Of a DNA stretch of 34,339 nt, positions 15,898-25,473 are shown piece after piece. The stretch's first letter is position 1, and each line of letters begins with the position of its first letter. Both the position numbers and the translations under genes were made by a program. The notes beneath the pieces were generated by a model. That model worked only from the letters and a program-made list of their open reading frames with translations. It made no database searches and was not told where the DNA came from. Source of the DNA: Lachnospiraceae bacterium. GTDB taxonomy: Bacteria; Bacillota; Clostridia; Lachnospirales; Lachnospiraceae. Where the stretch lies: the NCBI GenBank assembly GCA_024682555.1, contig JAIKZD010000098.1:1-34339 (forward strand), in the 5' to 3' direction.

Positions 15898-16479
15898 TTA
15901 TTCCATCTCATCCAGTATACTTCGGGCGGCGCTGCCTCTGGATATCCCGTTATCCATGGCAAGCTTCCCGATGTATCTGTGAGCCTCGTCCTCGGTCATA
16001 TGCTCCTTTTCGATCAGAAGAAACTTGACCTTGTTCACCAGACGCATCTCCTCTAACTTCTCCTCAGCCCGGCGCGCTTTGGTTTCAAGCATATGTATCT
16101 TATCCTGTATTGCGATAAGATATCTGACTGCCTTGTCTATCCTTCCCCGCGGGGCAGGTTTGGGAACCACTAACACCCCGTGATCGGTCACGGTTGAAAG
16201 AGAGTCCTCAAAACCGTCTCTGGGAGTCACTAACAGGACGGAGGCGCTGCTTTTTTCGGTAACATCAATGGCAAACTCCTCCCCGTTCTCATCAGGGAGA
16301 GGAGAATCGATCACAACAATGTCATAATATCTCTCAAGTATGCATCTGCGGGCAAGTACCGCGTTTTTTCTGATATCGATCGTTACAAATCCGGCCAGCG
16401 ATCTTTTGACTAACAGAACAAACTGTTCGGAGGAGGATACGATCAGGATGGAGTGGTATATGTCATCTTTTTTTGACAT
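15898..16479 (-). CDS. ANTAR-domain RNA-binding antitermination regulator
   Basis: A 193-residue regulator. Residues 9-120 are a receiver-like domain with VVIDSPLPDENG (Asp58 at the phosphoacceptor position) and VVPKP (the conserved Lys). The acidic pair expected after the first strand is replaced by VSSSE, so Mg-dependent phosphorylation is doubtful. Residues about 122-148 form a coiled coil. Residues 140-190 are an ANTAR domain (NKVKFLLIEKEHMTEDEAHRYIGKLAM), which binds paired hexaloop RNA hairpins and blocks terminators. Fitting hairpins lie in the gltB leader of the same cluster. The start at 16479 is preferred because AAGAGG lies 9 nt upstream; the in-frame ATG at 16512 has no ribosome site. 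It follows the GlnA-like gene. From memory, a comparable glnA-linked ANTAR regulator called NitR is known in Clostridium saccharobutylicum. Confidence 0.92.
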   Translation of the reverse strand: MSKKDDIYHSILIVSSSEQFVLLVKRSLAGFVTIDIRKNAVLARRCILERYYDIVVIDSPLPDENGEEFAIDVTEKSSASVLLVTPRDGFEDSLSTVTDHGVLVVPKPAPRGRIDKAVRYLIAIQDKIHMLETKARRAEEKLEEMRLVNKVKFLLIEKEHMTEDEAHRYIGKLAMDNGISRGSAARSILDEME

Positions 16480-16530
16480 GGACTGATACCTCTTCTTGCA
16501 TAAAAACCCCATACATTTCGGATGATACGG

Positions 16531-17703
16531 TTATCCGACGTATGCCTTTAAGATTCCTTCCGGAACATATTTCTTAACAAAATCGCTTTTTGCGGCAAGG
16601 GCAGCCGCCTCTTTTTTCGAGGTCGGAAGCATCACGGCCTCACTCTCCATTTCCTGCGGAAGCTCAAGCTTTTTCTCTATTCCGTTCAGTCCCGCCCTTA
16701 TAAGGAGAGCATATACGAGATACGGATTGCCGGAAGCATCGGGGCTCCTCAGCTCCACCCTTGTTTTGCCGTGATATGTCTCTATGTACATAAGCTCCGA
16801 TTCCTCGGCACTTGACCAGTTGACCCTGTCGGGAGCGGTATTATTGCCAAGCCTTGAATAAGACGCATCGGTGGGATTTAAGAAGATCGTAAGATCCTGG
16901 ATCCGGTCTATGATACCTGCTGCCGCGTATTTGACCACATCATTCCCTTCTCTGTCCACGGCGTAGATATTTATGTGATATCCGTTTCCGGGTTCATCGG
17001 GCAGAGGCAGGGGAGAAAAATCCGCATTCAGACCGTAACGGTCCGCCAGTGTCGAGACCACCATCTTAAAGGTCGTCATCTGATCCGCGGCCTTTAAGGG
17101 TTTTGCATAATGAAAATCTATCTCATTCTGTCCCGGTCCTCTTTCATGATGAGACCTTTCGGGTCTTAGGCCCATCCTTTCTATTGTGAGAGAGATCTCC
17201 CTCCTTACGTTTTCGCATTTGTCAAGGGGCGCGATATCCATATAGCCCGCCCTGTCATACGGGATCTTCGTGGGATTTCCCTCATCATCATTCTTAAAGA
17301 GATAAAACTCCGTTTCCGTTCCGAACCTGAACTCTATACCCGCATCCGAGGCATCCTTTACCGCCTGCTTGAGGATCCCCCTGGTATCGGAAACATATTC
17401 CTTTCCCTCCGGAGTATATATATCACAGAACATACGTAGTACCCTTCCGCTGTCCGGTCTCCAGGGAAGAATGGCCATAGTGTCCGGATCGGGCCTTAAA
17501 TAGAGGGATGCACTGGGACAGTCTTCAAATCCCTTTATTACCCTGGCGTTGATCTGTGTCCCTTCCTCAAAGGCCTTTTTGACTTCGCCCGGCATAACCG
17601 AAATGTTCTTCTGTACCCCGTAGGCGTCGCGAAAGGCCAGACGGATGAATTTCACGTCTTCCTCCTCGATATACTTCATAACTTCATCAACCGAATAATT
17701 CAT
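16531..17703 (-). CDS. Short type-I glutamine synthetase-like protein, probably with altered active site
   Basis: A 390-residue GSI-family protein, about 50 residues shorter than GlnA. Retained: metal-ligand segments GTETEFYLF (Glu130/Glu132), SHHERGPGQNEIDFHY (Glu187/Glu194), GNGYHIN (His243) and RVELRSPDASGNPYL. Changed: the loop that reads FDGSSIEGF in Bacillus GlnA reads INARVIKGF here, so the catalytic Asp is Asn52. The flap RLVPGYEAP is RLGNNTAP, lacking the flap Glu. The NRSPLIRIP segment with ATP-site arginines is replaced by AEESELMYIE. No adenylylation-site tail is present. It lies 26 bp after carB and just before the ANTAR gene, behind a good AGGAGG. A working synthetase (GlnN) is encoded elsewhere in the window, so a sensor or altered-substrate ligase role is plausible. 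Confidence 0.85.
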   Translation of the reverse strand: MNYSVDEVMKYIEEEDVKFIRLAFRDAYGVQKNISVMPGEVKKAFEEGTQINARVIKGFEDCPSASLYLRPDPDTMAILPWRPDSGRVLRMFCDIYTPEGKEYVSDTRGILKQAVKDASDAGIEFRFGTETEFYLFKNDDEGNPTKIPYDRAGYMDIAPLDKCENVRREISLTIERMGLRPERSHHERGPGQNEIDFHYAKPLKAADQMTTFKMVVSTLADRYGLNADFSPLPLPDEPGNGYHINIYAVDREGNDVVKYAAAGIIDRIQDLTIFLNPTDASYSRLGNNTAPDRVNWSSAEESELMYIETYHGKTRVELRSPDASGNPYLVYALLIRAGLNGIEKKLELPQEMESEAVMLPTSKKEAAALAAKSDFVKKYVPEGILKAYVG

Positions 17704-17729
17704 GCTGTCCTCCTGTTTTTTTACCTCTT

Positions 17730-20700
17730 TTATATTGTACTTATCCTGGGTGATATATCCTCCAGCACATCAAGCAGTATCTTTACCGTATCAAGGGATG
17801 TGAACATTGTGACGCCGTTCATGATGGCACATCTTCTTATGGCCACCCCGTCATTATAATGAACTCCCGAAAGTATGGCTCTTGTATTAATGATATAGCT
17901 TACATATCCCGCGCGGATGGACTTTAGTATCTCATCGGATCCCTCACTTATTTTTCCCCGGATCTTTGTCCTTATCCCGTGTTCCTTGAGAAAAACTCCG
18001 GTTCCGACGGTGGCTTCTATATTAAAGCCCAGTTCATAAAACCGCTTTATAAGCGGAAGAGCCTCTTCCTTGTCCTCATCCGCCAGTGTTACCATGACCG
18101 TGCCGTATTCCTTCATTCTGATGCCGGAAGCCTGAAGAGCCTTATACAGCGCCCTTTTCAGACTCCTGTCATAGCCGATTGCCTCACCGGTGGATTTCAT
18201 TTCGGGTGAAAGATAGGCATCCATTCCGTTCAGTTTTTCAAAAGAAAAAGCCGGTGCCTTAACATACCAGAAATCCCCGAAATTTCCTTTTTTCCCGGAA
18301 CGATCGTAGAAAACGGTATCCGCAAGCCCCTGATCTTTAAGGCTTTCACCCAGCATTACCCTTGTGGCTATGTCAACTAAAGGGATACCGGCCGATTTTG
18401 AAAGGAAGGGCACGCTTCTCGAGGCCCTGGGATTTACCTCAATGATGCGGACCTTTTCATCCTCATCCACGATGAACTGGATGTTGTAAAGTCCCTTTAT
18501 GCCGATCCCTTTTCCCAGCTTTTTCGTGTAATCCCATATGGTATCCTTAACCCTGTCCGATAAGGAAAAAGGCGGATATACGCTGATACTGTCTCCCGAA
18601 TGCACGCCGGTCCTCTCCACAAGCTCCATTATCCCGGGGAGAAAAACATCCTTTCCGTCGCAGATGGCATCCACCTCAACCTCTTTGCCCGAAATATATT
18701 TATCTATAAGAACGGGCCTGTCCTTATCAACCTCCACGGCACTTTCCAGATATCTTACAAGCATCTCCCTGTTTGCCACGATCTCCATTGCTCTTCCCCC
18801 AAGAACAAAGGAAGGTCTTAAGAGAACCGGGTATCCTATTCTCTCCGCAGCTTCCGTTCCATCCTGAAGGCTTGTCACCGCAATGCCTTCGGGATGCGGG
18901 ATATCAAGTTCTTTTATGACCTGTTCGAAGGCATCCCTGTCCTCCGCTTTAAAGATCGCATCATTGTCCGTCCCGATTATCCTTATGCCTCTTTCCGAAA
19001 GCGGTCCGGCCAGGTTTACGGCGGTCTGTCCTCCCAGTGAGGTTATGACCCCGAGAGGCTTTTCATGCTCCACTATTTCCGTTATATCCTCTGCGGTAAG
19101 AGGTTCAAAATACAGTTTGTCGGCGGTGGTATAGTCGGTCGATACGGTTTCGGGATTGTTATTTACAACTATTGCCTCATATCCCATGTCATGAATGGTC
19201 TTGACCGCGTGTACCGTGGAATAGTCAAACTCCACTCCCTGGCCTATCCTTATGGGACCGGAGCCCAAAACAATAATCTTTTCCCTTTCCGATACAAGGG
19301 ATTCGTTCTCCGTTTCATAGGTTGAGTAAAAATAGGGCACATAGCTGTCAAATTCCCCCGCACAGGTATCTATCATCTTATAGACGGGATGAATATCATA
19401 ACGCTTTCTGAGCTGCCAGATATCCTTCTCTTCACAGCCCGTAAGCTCCGCTATATAGGAATCCGAAAATCCCATCCTCTTTGCTTCGTACAGAAGCTCC
19501 CTGTCAGGGACTTTTGCATCCCCGTTTCCGCTGCGGCTTTTCTCGATCTTAATCTCAAAATCCACGATCTTCTTGATCTTATCGAGGAAAAACATATCTA
19601 TCTTTGTTTTGGAATTTATGACCTGGGGATCAACGGAAAGCCACAGAAGCTCCGATATGGCATAGATCCTGTCATCTGTACCCTCTTCGATATATTCAAG
19701 AAGTTTTTTAATTGCTTCCTTTCTTCCCTCAATGCCCTCTTTTTCCGAGAGGCTCTTTACGTCAAATTTTTCCAGATGGATATGATTCTTGCCGTCCTCA
19801 AGGGATCTTATGGCCTTTAAGAGACTTTCCTCCATGGTCCTGCCCACACTCATGGTTTCTCCCGTAGCCTTCATCTGGGTGGAAAGCACGTTTGAAGCCA
19901 GGGTAAACTTGTCAAAAGGAAATCTTGGCATCTTGGTGACCACATAATCGAGAGAAGGCTCAAAACAGGCCGGTGTATTTGCGAGCATTATCTCATCGAG
20001 ATCCATCCCAACAGCAATCTTTGCCGAAACCCTGGCGATAGGATAACCGCTGGCTTTTGAGGCAAGAGCGGAGGATCTTGATACTCTCGGATTAACCTCT
20101 ATCACGTAATAATCAAAGGATTCGGGATCCAGTGCAAACTGCACGTTGCAGCCGCCTTTTATCTTAAGGGCCCTGATGATCTTTAATGCGCTGTCCCTCA
20201 GCATGTGATACTCTTTATTGGTAAGGGTCTGGCTCGGGGCCACAACTATGGAATCACCGGTATGTATCCCAACGGGATCGAGGTTTTCCATGTTGCAGAC
20301 CGTTATGGCCGTATCCGATGCATCCCTCATGACCTCATATTCTATTTCCTTGTAGCCTTTGATGCTTTTTTCAACAAGAACCTGACTAACCGGTGAGAGG
20401 GCAAGGGCTGTCTTCATCTTTTCACGCATCTCACCGGGTTCCGAGGCAAAGCCCCCGCCGGTTCCGCCAAGAGTAAAGGCGGGCCTTAAGATAACGGGAT
20501 AGCCTATGGACTCCGCTGCGGCAAGGCCTTCTTCAACCGTGGTTGCAATTTCGGAAGGTACCACAGGCTCATTGAGTCCTTCACAGAGTTCCTTGAATCT
20601 CTCCCTGTCCTCAGCCATCCTGATGCTGTCGGCGTCCGTTCCGAGAAGCTCTATCTCACATTCATCAAGGACCCCTTTATCGTACAATAAAAGGGACAGA

Positions 20701-20990
20701 TTAAGTCCGGTCTGCCCGCCTATCCCCGGAACAATGGCATCCGGTCTTTCATATCTGCATATCCTTGCCATGTATTCGAGTGTGAGAGGTTCCATATAAA
20801 CCTTGTCCGCAATGGAACCGTCTGTCATTATGGTTGCAGGGTTGGAGTTTGCAAGTATCACCTCATAGCCTTCCTCCTTAAGAGCAAGACAGGCCTGTGT
20901 TCCCGCATAATCAAATTCCGCCGCCTGTCCTATGACAATGGGGCCGGAACCTATCACAAGTATCTTTTTCAGATCAGTCCGCTTTGGCAT
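17730..20990 (-). CDS. carB: Carbamoyl-phosphate synthase large subunit
   Basis: The 1086-residue ATP-using subunit that makes carbamoyl phosphate for arginine and pyrimidine synthesis from ammonia passed on by CarA. The two homologous ATP-grasp halves are clear: each opens with an ATP-binding IGSGPI(V/R)IGQ-type motif (KILVIGSGPIVIGQAAEFDY and IIVLGSGPIRIGQGVEFDY) and carries an EVNPR(V/A)SRS segment. A C-terminal MGS-like allosteric domain follows from about residue 945. The frame is open far upstream, but the true start is MPKRTDLKKILVIG at 20990, inside the carA end (17-bp overlap), with AGGAGG upstream. Coupled translation with carA fits the heterodimer. Confidence 0.97.
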   Translation of the reverse strand: MPKRTDLKKILVIGSGPIVIGQAAEFDYAGTQACLALKEEGYEVILANSNPATIMTDGSIADKVYMEPLTLEYMARICRYERPDAIVPGIGGQTGLNLSLLLYDKGVLDECEIELLGTDADSIRMAEDRERFKELCEGLNEPVVPSEIATTVEEGLAAAESIGYPVILRPAFTLGGTGGGFASEPGEMREKMKTALALSPVSQVLVEKSIKGYKEIEYEVMRDASDTAITVCNMENLDPVGIHTGDSIVVAPSQTLTNKEYHMLRDSALKIIRALKIKGGCNVQFALDPESFDYYVIEVNPRVSRSSALASKASGYPIARVSAKIAVGMDLDEIMLANTPACFEPSLDYVVTKMPRFPFDKFTLASNVLSTQMKATGETMSVGRTMEESLLKAIRSLEDGKNHIHLEKFDVKSLSEKEGIEGRKEAIKKLLEYIEEGTDDRIYAISELLWLSVDPQVINSKTKIDMFFLDKIKKIVDFEIKIEKSRSGNGDAKVPDRELLYEAKRMGFSDSYIAELTGCEEKDIWQLRKRYDIHPVYKMIDTCAGEFDSYVPYFYSTYETENESLVSEREKIIVLGSGPIRIGQGVEFDYSTVHAVKTIHDMGYEAIVVNNNPETVSTDYTTADKLYFEPLTAEDITEIVEHEKPLGVITSLGGQTAVNLAGPLSERGIRIIGTDNDAIFKAEDRDAFEQVIKELDIPHPEGIAVTSLQDGTEAAERIGYPVLLRPSFVLGGRAMEIVANREMLVRYLESAVEVDKDRPVLIDKYISGKEVEVDAICDGKDVFLPGIMELVERTGVHSGDSISVYPPFSLSDRVKDTIWDYTKKLGKGIGIKGLYNIQFIVDEDEKVRIIEVNPRASRSVPFLSKSAGIPLVDIATRVMLGESLKDQGLADTVFYDRSGKKGNFGDFWYVKAPAFSFEKLNGMDAYLSPEMKSTGEAIGYDRSLKRALYKALQASGIRMKEYGTVMVTLADEDKEEALPLIKRFYELGFNIEATVGTGVFLKEHGIRTKIRGKISEGSDEILKSIRAGYVSYIINTRAILSGVHYNDGVAIRRCAIMNGVTMFTSLDTVKILLDVLEDISPRISTI

Positions 20991-22074
20991 TTTCTCTTCC
21001 CTCCTGCATAAGCTTTGTAAATCTTGAAAAAAGATACCCCGAATCCTGAGGACCCGGAGCGCTCTCCGGATGATACTGCACCGAAAACGCCCTGTTCTTA
21101 ATGCATTCGATACCCTCAACCGTGTTATCCAGAATATTGATATGCGAAACCTCAAGTCCCGTTCCGATAAGCGAGGCTTCATCCACCGCATAGCTATGAT
21201 TCTGGCTTGTGATCCCGATCTTTCCGGTCTTTAAATCCCTGACCGGATGATTGCCGCCGCGGTGGCCGAACTTAAGCTTATAGGTCTTTGCCCCGTAGGA
21301 TAAGGCAAGGAGCTGGTGTCCGAGGCAGATCCCGAACATGGGGAGCCTTCCCTTAAGCTCCTTAAGGGTTTTTATCACCTCCGGCACATCGGTCGGATCT
21401 CCCGGACCGTTTGATATAAGAAGTCCGTCCGGATGAAGGGCCAGTATGTCTTCACCGCCCGTATCAAAGGGTACCACGGTCACGTTGCACCGGTTTGCGT
21501 TTAACATCCTGACAATGTTTGTCTTCATTCCGCAGTCTATCGCAACCACATTAAAAAGAGGGTTTGAAGTGCGGCTGTACCATCTTTTCCTGCAGCTGCA
21601 TCTCTTAACGGCATCATGAGGCACCGCGGTCTTTTCTATCTCTCTGAGCCCCTGTCCTGCAGATACGGAAGCATCGGTTATGATGCATCTCATGGTTCCC
21701 TTATCCCTTATACGCCTTACAAGCATTCTGGTATCTATTCCGGATATCCCCGGCACCCCTGCCTCCGTCAGCATTTCCGGCAGGGTCTTTGCCCACCTGA
21801 AATTAGAGGGATCATCATTGATATCCCTGACGATAAAGGCTGAGGGTGATATCATCCTGCTCTCAAAATCCTCATCCGTGATCCCGTAATTTCCTATCAG
21901 CGGATAAGACATGACAACGGCCTGATCGGTATAGGAAGGATCGGAGATTATCTCCTGATATCCCGCCATGGATGTGTTGAAAACTATCTCGCACACCCTT
22001 GTGCCCTCTGCGCCGAAACCCTTTCCGATGTATTCGCTTCCATCCTCAAGTATTAGTTTTCTGTCCTGCTCCAT
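20974..22074 (-). CDS. carA: Carbamoyl-phosphate synthase small (glutaminase) subunit
   Basis: A 366-residue glutamine amidotransferase subunit that frees ammonia from glutamine and channels it to CarB. The N-terminal CarA-specific domain has FNTSMAGYQEIISDPSYTDQ. The C-terminal class I GATase domain has the nucleophile elbow FGICLGHQ (Cys250) and YHPE (His334, Glu336), so the catalytic triad is complete. The inter-domain stretch RCSCRKRWYSRTS is more basic and Cys-rich than usual. AGGAG lies 7 nt before ATG 22074. It overlaps carB by 17 bp and sits 206 bp after pyrG. Confidence 0.97.
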   Translation of the reverse strand: MEQDRKLILEDGSEYIGKGFGAEGTRVCEIVFNTSMAGYQEIISDPSYTDQAVVMSYPLIGNYGITDEDFESRMISPSAFIVRDINDDPSNFRWAKTLPEMLTEAGVPGISGIDTRMLVRRIRDKGTMRCIITDASVSAGQGLREIEKTAVPHDAVKRCSCRKRWYSRTSNPLFNVVAIDCGMKTNIVRMLNANRCNVTVVPFDTGGEDILALHPDGLLISNGPGDPTDVPEVIKTLKELKGRLPMFGICLGHQLLALSYGAKTYKLKFGHRGGNHPVRDLKTGKIGITSQNHSYAVDEASLIGTGLEVSHINILDNTVEGIECIKNRAFSVQYHPESAPGPQDSGYLFSRFTKLMQEGRENAKAD

Positions 22075-22280
22075 GATCTTTCTCCTGCACGGTGTACTTT
22101 CGTGGCTTATGTATATTCTCTTTTATGCTTATTTTTATGCTTATTTTCTATTATGTCTGTTTTCTTAGATTCCCTATCTTTTGGCTTATTTTCGTATTCT
22201 CTTTACAGCACTGAATTTAAGGTTTGAAATCGCCCGGGAAATCATACTTTTTCGTGAATTTTACGCATTTAGTACCACCT
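22075..22280 (-). other. AT-rich spacer between pyrG and carA
   Basis: This 206-bp spacer has no terminator with a U-tract and no convincing -35/-10 pair that I can find. It contains a tandem AAAATAAGCAT direct repeat and a small AGAT/ATCT hairpin. carAB could be expressed by read-through from pyrG or from a weak promoter here. Confidence 0.4.
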
Positions 22281-23915
<1,635 letters not shown>

Positions 23916-23991
23916 CTACTTTTGGTCCTGTCCGTTTTCTGTCCTTTACGATATCGATACTTTATGTTAACGGTCCTGCTAATCATCGGTC

Positions 23992-25473
23992 CTAAAGATT
24001 CGAATATCCCATCAGTGCTTCATCCACGGCCCGGGCTGCCTTCCTGCCTTCGGATATGGCCCATACCACTAAGGACTGTCCCCTGTGCATGTCTCCGCAG
24101 GTATAGATCTTATCTGCCGAAGATCTGAAGCCTCCCGCCTCTGTTCTGACATTTGACCTTGCGTCCGTTTCCACCCTGAATGCATCGGTAACATATTTTT
24201 CCGATCCGAGAAAACCTGCGGCAATGAGAACAAGATCGGCCTTGACTGTCCTCTCCGTGCCTTCCTCCGGGACCATGTTAAGCCTTCCGGTTTTCTCATC
24301 CTTTACGGGCTTTAATGAAACCAGTACCGCTTCTTTTACGTTTCCTTTTTTATCCTTAACAAATTCCTTAACCGTTGTCTGATATATCCTGGGGTCCCCG
24401 CCGAATTTCCATATGGCCTCCTCCTGTCCGTAATCCACTTTAAGGATCTTCGGCCATTCCGGCCAGGGATTTGAGGGAAGTCTCGTTTCCGGAGGCTTCG
24501 GCATCATCTCAAGCTGGGTAACGCTTGCGGCACCCAGACGGATGCAGCTTCCGACACAGTCATTCCCGGTGTCTCCTCCGCCTATCACGATGACATTTTT
24601 ATCCCTGCACAGCTCATAGGGCGGCTCCTTAAGATCACTGTCGAGGAGTCTTTTTGTTACCTCCGTGAGAAAATCAACAGCGAAGCGTATCCCCTTTGCA
24701 TCCCTTCCCGGTGCCTTTATGTCCCTCGGATTAGAAGCTCCGCAGGCAAGGATCACGCTGTCATATTCGTTTATAAGACTCTCCGCGGGGATATCTTTTC
24801 CCACATCGGCATTAAGAACAAATCTGACCCCTGCCTTTTCCAGGAGAGCGATCCGTCTGTCTATAACTCTCTTATCCAGTTTCATGTTTGGGATCCCGTA
24901 GCGCAAAAGTCCCCCGGGCCTGTCTCTTCTTTCATAAACCGTGACCTCATGACCCGACCTGTTGAGTAACTGTGCCGCCGCAAGTCCGGAGGGACCGCTT
25001 CCTATGACGGCGATCTTCTTTCCTGTCCTTACGGAAGGTTCCTCCTTTACAAGTCCGTGTTCCCATGCATATTCAATTACCGCCTTCTCATTTTCCCTGG
25101 TCGAAACAGGCATATCGTTGAGCCCGCAGGTACAGGCCGCCTCACAGAGAGCGGGACATACCCTCGAAGTAAACTCCGGAAAGCTGTGGGTGACGGACAG
25201 TCTCTCATAGGCCGCCTCCATCCTTCCCCTGTACACAAGGTCATTTATTTCCGGTACCAGATTGTGAAGGGGACAGCCCGATGCCATTCCTGCTATCATA
25301 ACTCCCGCCTGACAGAAGGGGATACCGCAGTCCATGCATCTTGCAGCCTGTTCCCTTTGAGCGTTTCCGTCAAGAGGAGAGTGAAATTCAAGGAAATCCT
25401 TTGTCCTGTCCTTCTCGCTCCTTACCGGTCCGTCTTTTCTTTCATATTCAAGAAATCCCGTTGTCTTTCCCAT
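23992..25473 (-). CDS. gltD: Glutamate synthase small subunit (NADPH)
   Basis: A 493-residue FAD and iron-sulfur subunit that feeds NAD(P)H electrons to GltB. The N-terminal cysteines ARCMDCGIPFCQ, GCPLHN and CPALCEAACTCGL hold the 4Fe-4S clusters. GSGPSGLAAAQLLNRSGHEV with DRPGGLLRYGIPNMKLD is the FAD-binding site and VIGGGDTGNDCVGS the NAD(P)H site. The C-terminal TCGDMHRGQSLVVWAISEGR closes the FAD fold. Its ATG shares one base with the gltB stop (TAATG) behind a GGAGGTGA ribosome site, typical of translational coupling for a heterodimer. Confidence 0.97.
   Translation of the reverse strand: MGKTTGFLEYERKDGPVRSEKDRTKDFLEFHSPLDGNAQREQAARCMDCGIPFCQAGVMIAGMASGCPLHNLVPEINDLVYRGRMEAAYERLSVTHSFPEFTSRVCPALCEAACTCGLNDMPVSTRENEKAVIEYAWEHGLVKEEPSVRTGKKIAVIGSGPSGLAAAQLLNRSGHEVTVYERRDRPGGLLRYGIPNMKLDKRVIDRRIALLEKAGVRFVLNADVGKDIPAESLINEYDSVILACGASNPRDIKAPGRDAKGIRFAVDFLTEVTKRLLDSDLKEPPYELCRDKNVIVIGGGDTGNDCVGSCIRLGAASVTQLEMMPKPPETRLPSNPWPEWPKILKVDYGQEEAIWKFGGDPRIYQTTVKEFVKDKKGNVKEAVLVSLKPVKDEKTGRLNMVPEEGTERTVKADLVLIAAGFLGSEKYVTDAFRVETDARSNVRTEAGGFRSSADKIYTCGDMHRGQSLVVWAISEGRKAARAVDEALMGYSNL

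Noticed and set aside
16480-16512. Longer N-terminus for the ANTAR regulator starting at 16512
   Set aside because: No ribosome site precedes that ATG, whereas AAGAGG is well placed for the ATG at 16479, and the receiver fold needs no extra residues.
20991-21191. Longer N-terminus for CarB starting at 21191
   Set aside because: The extra 67 residues are carA sequence read in another frame; the CarB family starts at the Met at 20990.
22075-22280. ANTAR-type hairpins before carA
   Set aside because: The only small stem (AGAT/ATCT) has a five-base loop, and no terminator is associated.
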